This document shows, piece by piece, positions 53,326-64,000 of a DNA stretch of 64,000 bases. The stretch is from NCBI RefSeq assembly GCF_001750725.1, contig NZ_CP017279.1, forward strand, positions 3,410,001 through 3,474,000, written 5' to 3'. Positions within the stretch are counted from its first letter, which is position 1, and each line of letters starts with the position of its first letter. The DNA comes from Enterobacter ludwigii (lineage in GTDB: Bacteria; Pseudomonadota; Gammaproteobacteria; Enterobacterales; Enterobacteriaceae). Position numbers and translations under genes: made by a program. Under the pieces are notes generated by a model. That model worked only from the letters and a program-made list of their open reading frames with translations, made no database searches and had not been told where the DNA came from.

Positions 53326-54390
53326 ATGACCGAACTGAAGAACGATCGTTATCTGCGTGCGCTGCTGCGCCAGCCCGTTGATGTCACCCCGGTGTGGATG
53401 ATGCGCCAGGCGGGGCGCTATCTGCCAGAGTACAAAGCCACGCGTGCGCAGGCGGGTGATTTTATGTCGCTGTGCAAAAATGCCGAGCTGGCCTGCGAAG
53501 TGACGCTCCAGCCGCTGCGCCGCTACCCGCTGGATGCCGCTATTCTCTTTTCGGACATTCTGACCATTCCGGATGCCATGGGCCTTGGGCTCTATTTCGA
53601 AACCGGTGAAGGTCCGCGTTTCACCTCCCCGATCAAAAGCAAAGCCGACGTTGATAAGCTGCCGGTACCGGATCCTGAGCAGGAGCTGGGGTACGTGATG
53701 AACGCCGTGCGCACAATTCGCCGTGAACTGAAAGGCGAAGTGCCGCTGATTGGCTTCTCAGGCAGCCCGTGGACGCTGGCGACCTATATGGTGGAAGGTG
53801 GCAGCAGCAAAGCCTTTACCGTCATTAAAAAGATGATGTACGCGGAGCCACAGGCGCTGCATACGCTGCTCGACAAGCTGGCGAAGAGCGTCACACTCTA
53901 TCTTAACGCGCAGATTAAAGCAGGCGCGCAGTCGGTGATGATTTTCGATACCTGGGGCGGCGTGCTGACCGGGCGCGATTACCAGCAGTTCTCGCTGTAT
54001 TACATGCATAAAATCGTCGATGGCCTGCTGCGTGAAAACGAAGGTCGCCGGGTGCCGGTGACGCTGTTCACTAAAGGCGGCGGACAGTGGCTGGAAGCCA
54101 TGGCCGCAACCGGCTGTGACGCGCTGGGTCTCGACTGGACAACCGATATTGCCGATGCGCGCCGTCGCGTGGGTGACAAAGTGGCGCTGCAGGGCAACAT
54201 GGACCCGTCTATGCTCTATGCTCAGCCTGCCCGTATTGAGGAAGAGGTGGCCTCCATTCTTGCTGGTTTCGGCCAGGGCGAAGGACACGTGTTCAACCTC
54301 GGGCACGGTATTCATCAGGATGTACCGCCAGAACACGCTGGCGCGTTTGTGGAGGCGGTGCACCGACTTTCTGCACATTATCATCAGTAA
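53326..54390 (+). CDS. hemE: Uroporphyrinogen decarboxylase
   Basis: Heme pathway enzyme of 354 residues that converts uroporphyrinogen III to coproporphyrinogen III. Signature [10 protein letters not shown] near residue 25 with the substrate-binding Arg; conserved Asp and Tyr further on. ATG 53326 ([14 protein letters not shown]) has AAGGA upstream and gives the E. coli length. Confidence 0.97.
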   Translation: MTELKNDRYLRALLRQPVDVTPVWMMRQAGRYLPEYKATRAQAGDFMSLCKNAELACEVTLQPLRRYPLDAAILFSDILTIPDAMGLGLYFETGEGPRFTSPIKSKADVDKLPVPDPEQELGYVMNAVRTIRRELKGEVPLIGFSGSPWTLATYMVEGGSSKAFTVIKKMMYAEPQALHTLLDKLAKSVTLYLNAQIKAGAQSVMIFDTWGGVLTGRDYQQFSLYYMHKIVDGLLRENEGRRVPVTLFTKGGGQWLEAMAATGCDALGLDWTTDIADARRRVGDKVALQGNMDPSMLYAQPARIEEEVASILAGFGQGEGHVFNLGHGIHQDVPPEHAGAFVEAVHRLSAHYHQ

Positions 54391-54399
54391 GGAGTGGTT

Positions 54400-55068
54400 A
54401 TGGATCTCGCGTCATTACGCGCTCAACAGATAGAACTGGCCTCATCCGTGATCCGCGAGGATCGTCTGGACACAGACCCGCCGCAGTACATTGGCGGAGC
54501 AGATGTGGGGTTTGAGCAGGGAGGTGAAGTGACGCGGGCGGCAATGGTGCTGCTGAAATATCCCTCGCTGGAACTGGTGGAGTACAAGGTGGCGCGTATC
54601 GCCACCACCATGCCGTACATTCCTGGCTTTCTCTCATTCCGTGAATATCCCGCGCTGCTGGCAGCGTGGGAGCAACTCTCGCAAAAACCCGACCTGCTGT
54701 TTGTCGACGGCCATGGTATCTCTCATCCGCGCCGCTTAGGCGTCGCCAGCCACTTTGGGCTGCTGGTGGATGTCCCTACTATCGGTGTGGCTAAAAAACG
54801 CCTGTGCGGTGCGTTTGAGCCGCTCTCCGCCGAGCCAGGCGCGCTGGCACCTCTCATCGATAAGGGTGAGCAACTGGCGTGGGTCTGGCGCAGTAAAGCG
54901 CGTTGTAACCCCCTGTTTATCGCCACCGGGCATCGGGTAAGCACGGACAGTGCGCTGGCCTGGGTGCAACGCTGCATGAAAGGGTATCGCTTACCGGAGC
55001 CCACCCGCTGGGCTGATGCGGTAGCGTCAGGGCGTCCGGCTTTTACGCGTTGGCAAGAAATTCAGTGA
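54400..55068 (+). CDS. nfi: Endonuclease V
   Basis: Repair endonuclease of 222 residues that nicks DNA (and RNA) one base 3' of inosine. Catalytic acidic residues sit in [10 protein letters not shown] and [17 protein letters not shown] 54400 is chosen, since the GTG at 54394 overlaps AAGGAG (54389-54394). Nine bases after hemE. Confidence 0.95.
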   Translation: MDLASLRAQQIELASSVIREDRLDTDPPQYIGGADVGFEQGGEVTRAAMVLLKYPSLELVEYKVARIATTMPYIPGFLSFREYPALLAAWEQLSQKPDLLFVDGHGISHPRRLGVASHFGLLVDVPTIGVAKKRLCGAFEPLSAEPGALAPLIDKGEQLAWVWRSKARCNPLFIATGHRVSTDSALAWVQRCMKGYRLPEPTRWADAVASGRPAFTRWQEIQ

Positions 55069-55112
55069 TGATTCAGGTAAACTGCGGCTAATTTTCGATT
55101 CGAGACCTCATC

Positions 55113-55703
55113 ATGCTACAAAACCCGATTCATCTGCGCCTTGAGAAGCTGGAAAGCTGGCAGCACGTGACTTTTATGGCTTGCCTGTGCGAGCGCATGT
55201 ATCCCAACTATGCCGCGTTCTGCAAGCAGACAGGCTTTGGTGAAGGGCAGATTTATCGCCGCATCCTGGATTTAATCTGGGAGACGCTGACGGTCAAAGA
55301 CGCTAAGGTGAACTTCGACTCTCAGCTTGAAAAGCTTGAAGAGGCGATCCCGGCGGCGGATGACTACGACCTGTATGGGGTCTATCCGGCCATTGATGCC
55401 TGCGTGGCATTAAGCGAGCTGATTCATTCCCGTCTGAGCGGTGAAACGCTGGAGCATGCTATCGAAGTCAGCAAGGCATCCATTACGACCGTCGCGATGC
55501 TGGAAATGACCCAGGAAGGTCGGGAAATGACCGACGAAGAGCTGCGAGTGAACCCCGCTGTTGAGCAGGAATGGGATATCCAGTGGGAAATTTTCCGCCT
55601 GCTGGCAGAGTGTGAAGAACGCGATATTGAGCTGATAAAAGGGCTCCGTGCGGACTTACGTGAGGCTGGTGAGAGCAATATTGGTATAATTTTTAACCAA
55701 TGA
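55113..55703 (+). CDS. yjaG: DUF416 protein YjaG
   Basis: Soluble helical protein of 196 residues, DUF416, starting MLQNPIHLRLEKLESWQHVT. Almost the same as E. coli YjaG in length and location. Function unknown. Confidence 0.92.
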   Translation: MLQNPIHLRLEKLESWQHVTFMACLCERMYPNYAAFCKQTGFGEGQIYRRILDLIWETLTVKDAKVNFDSQLEKLEEAIPAADDYDLYGVYPAIDACVALSELIHSRLSGETLEHAIEVSKASITTVAMLEMTQEGREMTDEELRVNPAVEQEWDIQWEIFRLLAECEERDIELIKGLRADLREAGESNIGIIFNQ

Positions 55704-55889
55704 GACAACAAAACTTGATATAACGCTCGTTTTGTCGCTCCTCGACTCTTCCCTTTCGCCCCTTGTCTGGTCTACATTTGGGGGGCGAAAAAAAGTGGCT
55801 ATCGGTGCGTGTATGCAGGAGAGTGCTTTTTTGGCATTTTCGTCGCACTCGATGCTTAGCAAGCGATAAACACATTGAAAGGATAACTT

Positions 55890-56162
55890 ATGAACAAGAC
55901 TCAACTGATTGATGTAATTGCGGACAAGGCTGATCTGTCTAAAGTGCAGGCTAAAGCTGCTCTGGAATCTACCCTGGCTGCTATTACTGAGTCTCTGAAA
56001 GAAGGTGATGCTGTACAACTGGTTGGTTTCGGTACCTTCAAAGTGAACCACCGCGCTGAGCGTACTGGCCGCAACCCGCAGACCGGTAAAGAAATCAAAA
56101 TCGCCGCAGCTAACGTGCCGGCATTTGTTTCTGGTAAAGCACTGAAAGACGCTGTTAAGTAA
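55890..56162 (+). CDS. hupA: DNA-binding protein HU-alpha
   Basis: HU alpha, 90 residues, a nucleoid protein that bends and wraps DNA. The beta-arm with RNPQTG is present. Sequence and neighbours identify hupA rather than hupB. AAGGA lies before the ATG, and the 186-bp upstream gap must carry its own promoter. Confidence 0.98.
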   Translation: MNKTQLIDVIADKADLSKVQAKAALESTLAAITESLKEGDAVQLVGFGTFKVNHRAERTGRNPQTGKEIKIAAANVPAFVSGKALKDAVK

Positions 56163-56167
56163 GACGC

Positions 56168-56866
56168 GTGGCAGTGAACAGTTTTAACGAAGGGGCGGCA
56201 ACGCCCCTTTTGTCTGTCTGGCGTGGTCTCTTCGCGCTGGCGAGCGTGATGTTTCTGTCCGCCTGTAGCCACGACACCTCTCTGCCACCGTTTACCGCCA
56301 GCGGCTACGCTGACAACCAGGGTGCGGTGAGGATCTGGCGCAAAGATTCTGGCGGCGAAGTGCATCTGCTTTCTGCTTTCAGTCCGTGGCATAACGGCAA
56401 TACGTCGACCGCGGAGTATCGCTGGCAGGGCGATGACCTGTCGCTGATAGAACTGAATGTCTACAGCAAGACCCCCGAACATGTGAAAGTGCGTTTTGAT
56501 GACCATGGCGAGCTGAGCTTTATGCAGCGGGAAGTCAGCGGTCAAAAACAGCAGCTTTCCAGCGATCAAGTCGCACTCTATCGTTATCGTGCCGAACAAA
56601 TCCGCCAGACCAGCGATGCGCTGCGTCAGGGACGCGTTGTGCTGCGCCAGGGGCGCTGGCATGCCGATGGCACGGTAACAACCTGCGAAGGGCAAACCGT
56701 TAAGCCTGAGCTTGAAGCCTGGGCAACCGAACATATTGAGCGCCGTCAGCGGCATTCATCCATGGAAGTGAGTGTGGCGTGGCTGGAAGCGCCGGAAGGT
56801 TCTCAACTGCTGCTGGTCGCGAACGAAGACTTCTGCACCTGGCAGCCGACAGAAAAGAGTTTTTGA
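56168..56866 (+). CDS. yjaH: DUF1481 lipoprotein YjaH, start uncertain
   Basis: Predicted lipoprotein with lipobox LSAC, matching E. coli YjaH and the DUF1481 family. From GTG 56168 it has 232 residues with Cys33 lipidated, but the first 14 residues are not signal-like and are encoded by the hupA terminator hairpin. A TTG at 56210 would give a 19-residue signal with Arg near the start and Cys19. Neither start has a strong ribosome binding site. Function unknown. Confidence 0.8.
   Translation: MAVNSFNEGAATPLLSVWRGLFALASVMFLSACSHDTSLPPFTASGYADNQGAVRIWRKDSGGEVHLLSAFSPWHNGNTSTAEYRWQGDDLSLIELNVYSKTPEHVKVRFDDHGELSFMQREVSGQKQQLSSDQVALYRYRAEQIRQTSDALRQGRVVLRQGRWHADGTVTTCEGQTVKPELEAWATEHIERRQRHSSMEVSVAWLEAPEGSQLLLVANEDFCTWQPTEKSF
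56190..56211 (+). terminator. hupA terminator inside yjaH 5' end
   Basis: AAGGGGCG / CGCCCCTT with GCAA tetraloop and four T residues, 28 bp after the hupA stop. It overlaps codons 8-15 of the longer yjaH reading frame. Confidence 0.75.
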
Positions 56867-56873
56867 GTGACGT

Positions 56874-56897
56874 CCCCTCTCCCTGACGGGAGAGGGG
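56874..56897. repeat. CCCTCTCC-type palindrome, yjaH / purD
   Basis: Perfect 10-bp inverted repeat CCCCTCTCCC / GGGAGAGGGG around TGAC between convergent yjaH and purD. Best-conserved copy of the family seen here. Confidence 0.75.
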
Positions 56898-56909
56898 CTG
56901 GCTGAAGAA

Positions 56910-58202
56910 TTACTCGCCCTGCTCACGCGCAATTGCGCGATAGCCGATATCCTGGCGGCTAAAGCTACCGTTCCAGTGAATATCTGCCATCAGCGCATAG
57001 GCACGCTTCTGTGCTTCTGCAACGGTGTGACCCAGCGCGGTCGCACACAGTACACGGCCGCCATTGGTCAGCACGCGATCGTCGTCAGACAGCTTCGTGC
57101 CGGCGTGGAATACCTTCGCGCCTTCCAATTCTTCCAGCGGTAAACCGTGGATCTCATCACCGGTATTGTAATTGCCCGGATAACCGCCTGCAGCAATCAC
57201 CACGCCCAGAGAAGCACGTTCATCCCACTCAGACGTTTTCTCATCCAGCTTACCTTCACAGGCGGCAAGACACAGTTCCACCAGGTCAGATTTCATGCGC
57301 AGCATGATTGGCTGTGTTTCCGGATCGCCGAAGCGGCAGTTGAACTCAATCACCTTCGGATTGCCCTGCTTGTCGATCATCAGGCCTGCATAGAGGAAAC
57401 CGGTGTAAGTATTACCTTCAGCAGCCATGCCTTTGACGGTTGGCCAGATAATGCGGTCCATGGTGCGCTGATGCACTTCGTCAGTGACCACAGGGGCAGG
57501 GGAGTAAGCGCCCATACCGCCGGTGTTCGGCCCGGTATCTGCATTGCCAACGCGTTTATGATCCTGGCTGGTGGCCATCGGCAGAACATGCTCGCCGTCG
57601 ACCATCACGATAAAGCTCGCCTCTTCACCGTCAAGGAACTCTTCAATCACGATGCGATGGCCCGCATCGCCAAAGGCGTTGCCTGCCAGCATATCCTGAA
57701 CCGCGGCTTCGGCTTCCTCGAGTGTCATCGCCACGATAACGCCTTTACCGGCGGCCAGACCGTCGGCTTTGATAACGATAGGCGCACCTTTTTCACGTAA
57801 GTAAGCCAGGGCTGGCTCTACTTCGGTGAAATTCTGATATTCCGCCGTCGGGATGTTATGACGTGCAAGGAAATCTTTGGTGAAGGCTTTCGAACCTTCC
57901 AGCTGTGCAGCCCCTTCCGTTGGGCCGAAGATTTGCAGGCCAGCAGCCCGGAAGGCGTCAACGACGCCAATCACCAGCGGCGCTTCCGGACCCACGATGG
58001 TCAGATCGATTTTCTCCTGCTGAGCAAAGCTCAACAGGGCCGGGATATCGGTCACGCCGATAGCGACGTTCTGTAACGTGGGTTCCAGCGCAGTACCGGC
58101 ATTACCCGGTGCCACAAAGACGGTTTTCACCTGCGGCGACTGGGCCGCTTTCCACGCCAGAGCGTGCTCGCGCCCGCCATTACCAATGACTAATACTTTC
58201 AT
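56910..58202 (-). CDS. purD: GAR synthetase PurD
   Basis: Phosphoribosylamine-glycine ligase of 430 residues, second step of purine synthesis. ATP-grasp fold with N-terminal VIGNGGREHALAW, glycine-rich KADGLAAGKGVI and metal-binding EFNCRFGDPE. Follows purH after 15 bp in one operon. Confidence 0.97.
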   Translation of the reverse strand: MKVLVIGNGGREHALAWKAAQSPQVKTVFVAPGNAGTALEPTLQNVAIGVTDIPALLSFAQQEKIDLTIVGPEAPLVIGVVDAFRAAGLQIFGPTEGAAQLEGSKAFTKDFLARHNIPTAEYQNFTEVEPALAYLREKGAPIVIKADGLAAGKGVIVAMTLEEAEAAVQDMLAGNAFGDAGHRIVIEEFLDGEEASFIVMVDGEHVLPMATSQDHKRVGNADTGPNTGGMGAYSPAPVVTDEVHQRTMDRIIWPTVKGMAAEGNTYTGFLYAGLMIDKQGNPKVIEFNCRFGDPETQPIMLRMKSDLVELCLAACEGKLDEKTSEWDERASLGVVIAAGGYPGNYNTGDEIHGLPLEELEGAKVFHAGTKLSDDDRVLTNGGRVLCATALGHTVAEAQKRAYALMADIHWNGSFSRQDIGYRAIAREQGE

Positions 58203-58217
58203 TTTCTGCTCCGTGGA

Positions 58218-59807
58218 TTAATGGCGGAAGTGACGCATGTCGGTGAAGATCATCGTAATACCGTGTTCGTCAGCAGCGGCAATGACTTCGTCGTCACGGA
58301 TTGAGCCGCCAGGCTGGATAACACAGGTAATGCCCACTGCCGCAGCAGCGTCGATACCGTCACGGAACGGGAAGAAGGCGTCAGAGGCCATTGCCGAGCC
58401 TTTCACTTCCAGACCTTCATCGGCTGCTTTGATACCCGCAATTTTCGCGGAGTAAACGCGGCTCATCTGGCCTGCGCCTATTCCGATGGTCATGTTCTCT
58501 TTTGCATAGACAATCGCGTTGGATTTCACGAACTTCGCAACCTTCCAGCAGAACAGCGCGTCACGCAGTTCCTGCTCGGTAGGCTGGCGTTTCGTCACGA
58601 CGCGCAGATCGCCCGCGGTGACCATGCCCAGATCGCGATCCTGAACCAGCAGACCGCCGTTCACGCGTTTGAAGTCCAGACCCGGTACGCGCTCAGCCCA
58701 CTGGCCGCACACCAGTACGCGCACGTTCTGTTTTGCCGCGGTGATTTTCAGGGCTTCGTCGGATGCAGAAGGAGCGATGATCACTTCGACAAACTGACGG
58801 GAGATGATGGCCTGTGCTGTGTCAGCGTCCAGCTCGCGGTTGAAGGCGATAATGCCGCCGAATGCAGAGGTTGGGTCGGTTTTATACGCGCGATCATAGG
58901 CGTCGAGAATGGAGGTGCTTACCGCTACGCCACATGGGTTCGCGTGCTTCACGATTACGCAGGCGGGTTCACTGAACGCTTTCACGCACTCGAGCGCTGC
59001 ATCGGTGTCAGCGATGTTGTTATAGGAGAGTGCCTTGCCCTGAACCTGCTGTGCGGTCGCAACAGAGGCTTCTTTTACCTCTTCTTCTATATAGAAGGCA
59101 GCCTGCTGGTGGCTGTTCTCACCGTAACGCATATCCTGCTTCTTAATGAAGTTCAGGTTCAGCGTACGCGGGAAGCGGCCGGAAGGTTCAGTGCTTTCGC
59201 CATGATAAGCAGGCACCAGGCTACCGAAGTAGTTGGCGATCATGCTGTCGTACGCGGCGGTGTGCTCGAATGCTTTGATGGCGAGGTCGAAACGCGTCTC
59301 CAGCGTCAGCGACCCTTCGTTGGCATCCATCTCATTAATAATGGTGTTGTAGTCGCTGCTCTTCACCACGATGGCAACATCTTTATGGTTCTTAGCCGCT
59401 GAGCGCACCATGGTTGGGCCGCCGATATCAATGTTTTCGACGGCGTCTTCCAGAGAGCAGCCTTCGCGGGCAACGGTCTGTGCGAACGGGTAGAGGTTAA
59501 CGACGACCATGTCGATTGGCGCGATATCATGCTTTTCCATAATGCCGTCGTCCTGGCCGCGACGACCAAGAATACCGCCGTGGACCTTCGGGTGCAGGGT
59601 CTTGACGCGTCCATCCATCATTTCCGGAAAACCGGTGTAATCGGACACTTCGGTTACCGGCAGACCTTTCTCTGCTAACAGGCGAGCGGTACCACCTGTA
59701 GAAAGCAGCTCCACACCGCGTGCAGAAAGTGCCTGAGCGAATTCGACGATACCGGCTTTATCAGAAACACTGAGCAGAGCGCGGCGGACTGGACGACGTT
59801 GTTGCAT
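58218..59807 (-). CDS. purH: Bifunctional AICAR transformylase / IMP cyclohydrolase PurH
   Basis: Last two steps of IMP synthesis in one protein of 529 residues (ATG 59807, [17 protein letters not shown]). The N-terminal 200 residues are the cyclohydrolase; the C-terminal part is the transformylase with the conserved Lys-His pair in VKHANPCGV. First gene of purHD; a PurR box is upstream. Confidence 0.97.
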   Translation of the reverse strand: MQQRRPVRRALLSVSDKAGIVEFAQALSARGVELLSTGGTARLLAEKGLPVTEVSDYTGFPEMMDGRVKTLHPKVHGGILGRRGQDDGIMEKHDIAPIDMVVVNLYPFAQTVAREGCSLEDAVENIDIGGPTMVRSAAKNHKDVAIVVKSSDYNTIINEMDANEGSLTLETRFDLAIKAFEHTAAYDSMIANYFGSLVPAYHGESTEPSGRFPRTLNLNFIKKQDMRYGENSHQQAAFYIEEEVKEASVATAQQVQGKALSYNNIADTDAALECVKAFSEPACVIVKHANPCGVAVSTSILDAYDRAYKTDPTSAFGGIIAFNRELDADTAQAIISRQFVEVIIAPSASDEALKITAAKQNVRVLVCGQWAERVPGLDFKRVNGGLLVQDRDLGMVTAGDLRVVTKRQPTEQELRDALFCWKVAKFVKSNAIVYAKENMTIGIGAGQMSRVYSAKIAGIKAADEGLEVKGSAMASDAFFPFRDGIDAAAAVGITCVIQPGGSIRDDEVIAAADEHGITMIFTDMRHFRH

Positions 59808-59915
59808 GGTAAATCCCCTGGATTTCACGATTACAGAGAGCGTTAGATGAATTTTCCAGCGAAAAACTCATCTAACACACCTGACGAGGCATCCTTGTTA
59901 AGCGCGAGCATTTTA

Positions 59916-59931
59916 ACGAAAACGTTTGCGC
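59916..59931. promoter_or_regulatory. PurR box of purHD
   Basis: Read on the minus strand, GCGCAAACGTTTTCGT is an almost perfect PurR site (consensus ACGCAAACGTTTTCNT), 110 bp upstream of purH. Repression with hypoxanthine or guanine is expected. Confidence 0.93.
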
Positions 59932-60048
59932 AACGCTCGCGAATTTTCACTTTTTCGCATCCCTGTGGATAAGTCTGTGTGTAAAAGGGTATAAGGCGGG
60001 GTTTTGCTGGGGAATGCAGCAGTCAGTCATTTTTCTGTCATTTAGCGG

Positions 60049-60076
60049 TTGCGGCCTGCAGAGAACTCCCTATAAT
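60049..60076 (+). promoter_or_regulatory. rRNA promoter P1
   Basis: TTGCGG (60049-60054) and TATAAT (60071-60076) with the 16-bp spacer typical of rrn P1, a GCGC discriminator after it and an A/T-rich UP region just upstream (60025-60045). Confidence 0.93.
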
Positions 60077-60157
60077 GCGCCTCCATCGACACGGCGGATG
60101 TGAATCACTTCACAGATAACCCGGTCGGTTGAAGAGAAAAAATCCTGAACTTCAGGG

Positions 60158-60185
60158 TTGACTCTGAAAGAGGAAAGCGTAATAT
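60158..60185 (+). promoter_or_regulatory. rRNA promoter P2
   Basis: TTGACT (60158-60163) and TAATAT (60180-60185) with a 16-bp spacer, about 110 bp after P1. Confidence 0.88.
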
Positions 60186-60225
60186 ACGCCACCTCGCGAC
60201 GGTGAGCTGTAAGCCGCGTCGCAAC

Positions 60226-60237
60226 TGCTCTTTAACA
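60226..60237 (+). promoter_or_regulatory. boxA antitermination site
   Basis: TGCTCTTTAACA matches the rrn boxA bound by NusB-S10 to protect rRNA transcription from Rho. A related TGCTCTTTAAAA occurs in the 16S-23S spacer (62146-62157). Confidence 0.9.
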
Positions 60238-60370
60238 ATTTATCAGACAATCTGTGTGGGCACTCAAAGTGACATGGATTCTTAATGTCTTCGGACACTA
60301 AATGAATACCAAAGTCTCTGAGTGAACATACGTAATTCATTACGAAGTTTAATTCACGAGCATCAAACTT

Positions 60371-61910
<1,540 letters not shown>

Positions 61911-61995
61911 CCTTAAAGAACCTGCCTTTGTAGTGTCCACACAGATTGTCTGATGAAAAGTAAATAGCAAGGCGTCTTGCGATTGAGACTTCAGT

Positions 61996-62071
61996 GTCCC
62001 CTTCGTCTAGAGGCCCAGGACACCGCCCTTTCACGGCGGTAACAGGGGTTCGAATCCCCTAGGGGACGCCA
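61996..62071 (+). tRNA. tRNA-Glu(TTC) in 16S-23S spacer
   Basis: 76-nt tRNA with encoded CCA. Acceptor GTCCCCT / AGGGGAC; anticodon loop in CCGCCCTTTCACGGCGG gives TTC. A single tRNA-Glu in the spacer is the E. coli rrnE/rrnB/rrnC/rrnG type. Confidence 0.97.
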
Positions 62072-62263
62072 CTTGCTGGTTCGTGAGTGAAAGTCACCTG
62101 CCGACATATCTCAAAACTCATCTTCGGGTGACGTTTGAGATATTTGCTCTTTAAAAATCTGGATCAAGCTGAAAATTGAAACGACACACATGTTATGTGT
62201 GTTCGAGTCTCTCAAATTTTCGCAAACCGGTGATGAATCGAAAGAAACATCTTCGGGTTGTGA

Positions 62264-64000
<1,737 letters not shown>

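Overview
The window is chromosomal DNA from a member of the Enterobacteriaceae, close to Enterobacter, Lelliottia or Leclercia. Nearly every gene has a recognisable Escherichia coli counterpart, in the same order over long stretches. The 16S rRNA variable regions look like the Enterobacter cloacae group rather than Escherichia. No phage, insertion sequence, CRISPR array or plasmid-type gene was seen.

Layout. 1-7.9 kb: wecH (cut by the window edge), ysaB, glyQS, an ABC-F ATPase that is not one of the four E. coli paralogues, yiaG, yiaF and cspA with its long cold-shock leader. 8-13.2 kb: a minus-strand cluster, ptxS-like regulator / kguE / kguK / kguT / ghrB(kguD), which reads as a complete 2-ketogluconate catabolic operon with a palindromic operator; E. 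coli keeps only ghrB here. 13.3-21.7 kb: yiaD, bisC, yiaC-tag, yhjY, yhjX (preceded by a YpdB-type tandem operator) and eptB. 21.7-28.2 kb: a proline tRNA and the dppABCDF dipeptide permease operon. 28.2-43.6 kb: coaA, the thrU-tyrU-glyT-thrT-tufB operon, secE-nusG, rplKA, rplJL-rpoBC. 43.6-46 kb: an accessory patch between rpoC and thiH with a two-gene PTS IIB-IIA pair and a membrane diguanylate cyclase. 46.2-51.9 kb: thiCEFSGH (minus strand) behind a TPP riboswitch. 51.9-59.9 kb: rsd, nudC-hemE-nfi-yjaG-hupA-yjaH, then purHD (minus strand) behind a PurR box. 59.9-64 kb: an rRNA operon with P1, P2, boxA, 16S, tRNA-Glu and the start of 23S.

The window joins two blocks that lie about 470 kb apart in E. 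coli K-12 (wecH...dppF and coaA...rrnE), with the first in reversed order. One inversion spanning oriC, with an endpoint in the 50 bp between dppF and coaA, explains this.

Most of the sequence is conserved core genome. The parts most worth a second look are the inversion junction, the kgu operon and a similar operator-like palindrome before the orphan PTS pair, the ABC-F gene with tiny ORFs in its leader, the identity of the tRNA at the proK position, the I-site-less diguanylate cyclase, and a family of CCCTCTCC-type palindromes between genes.
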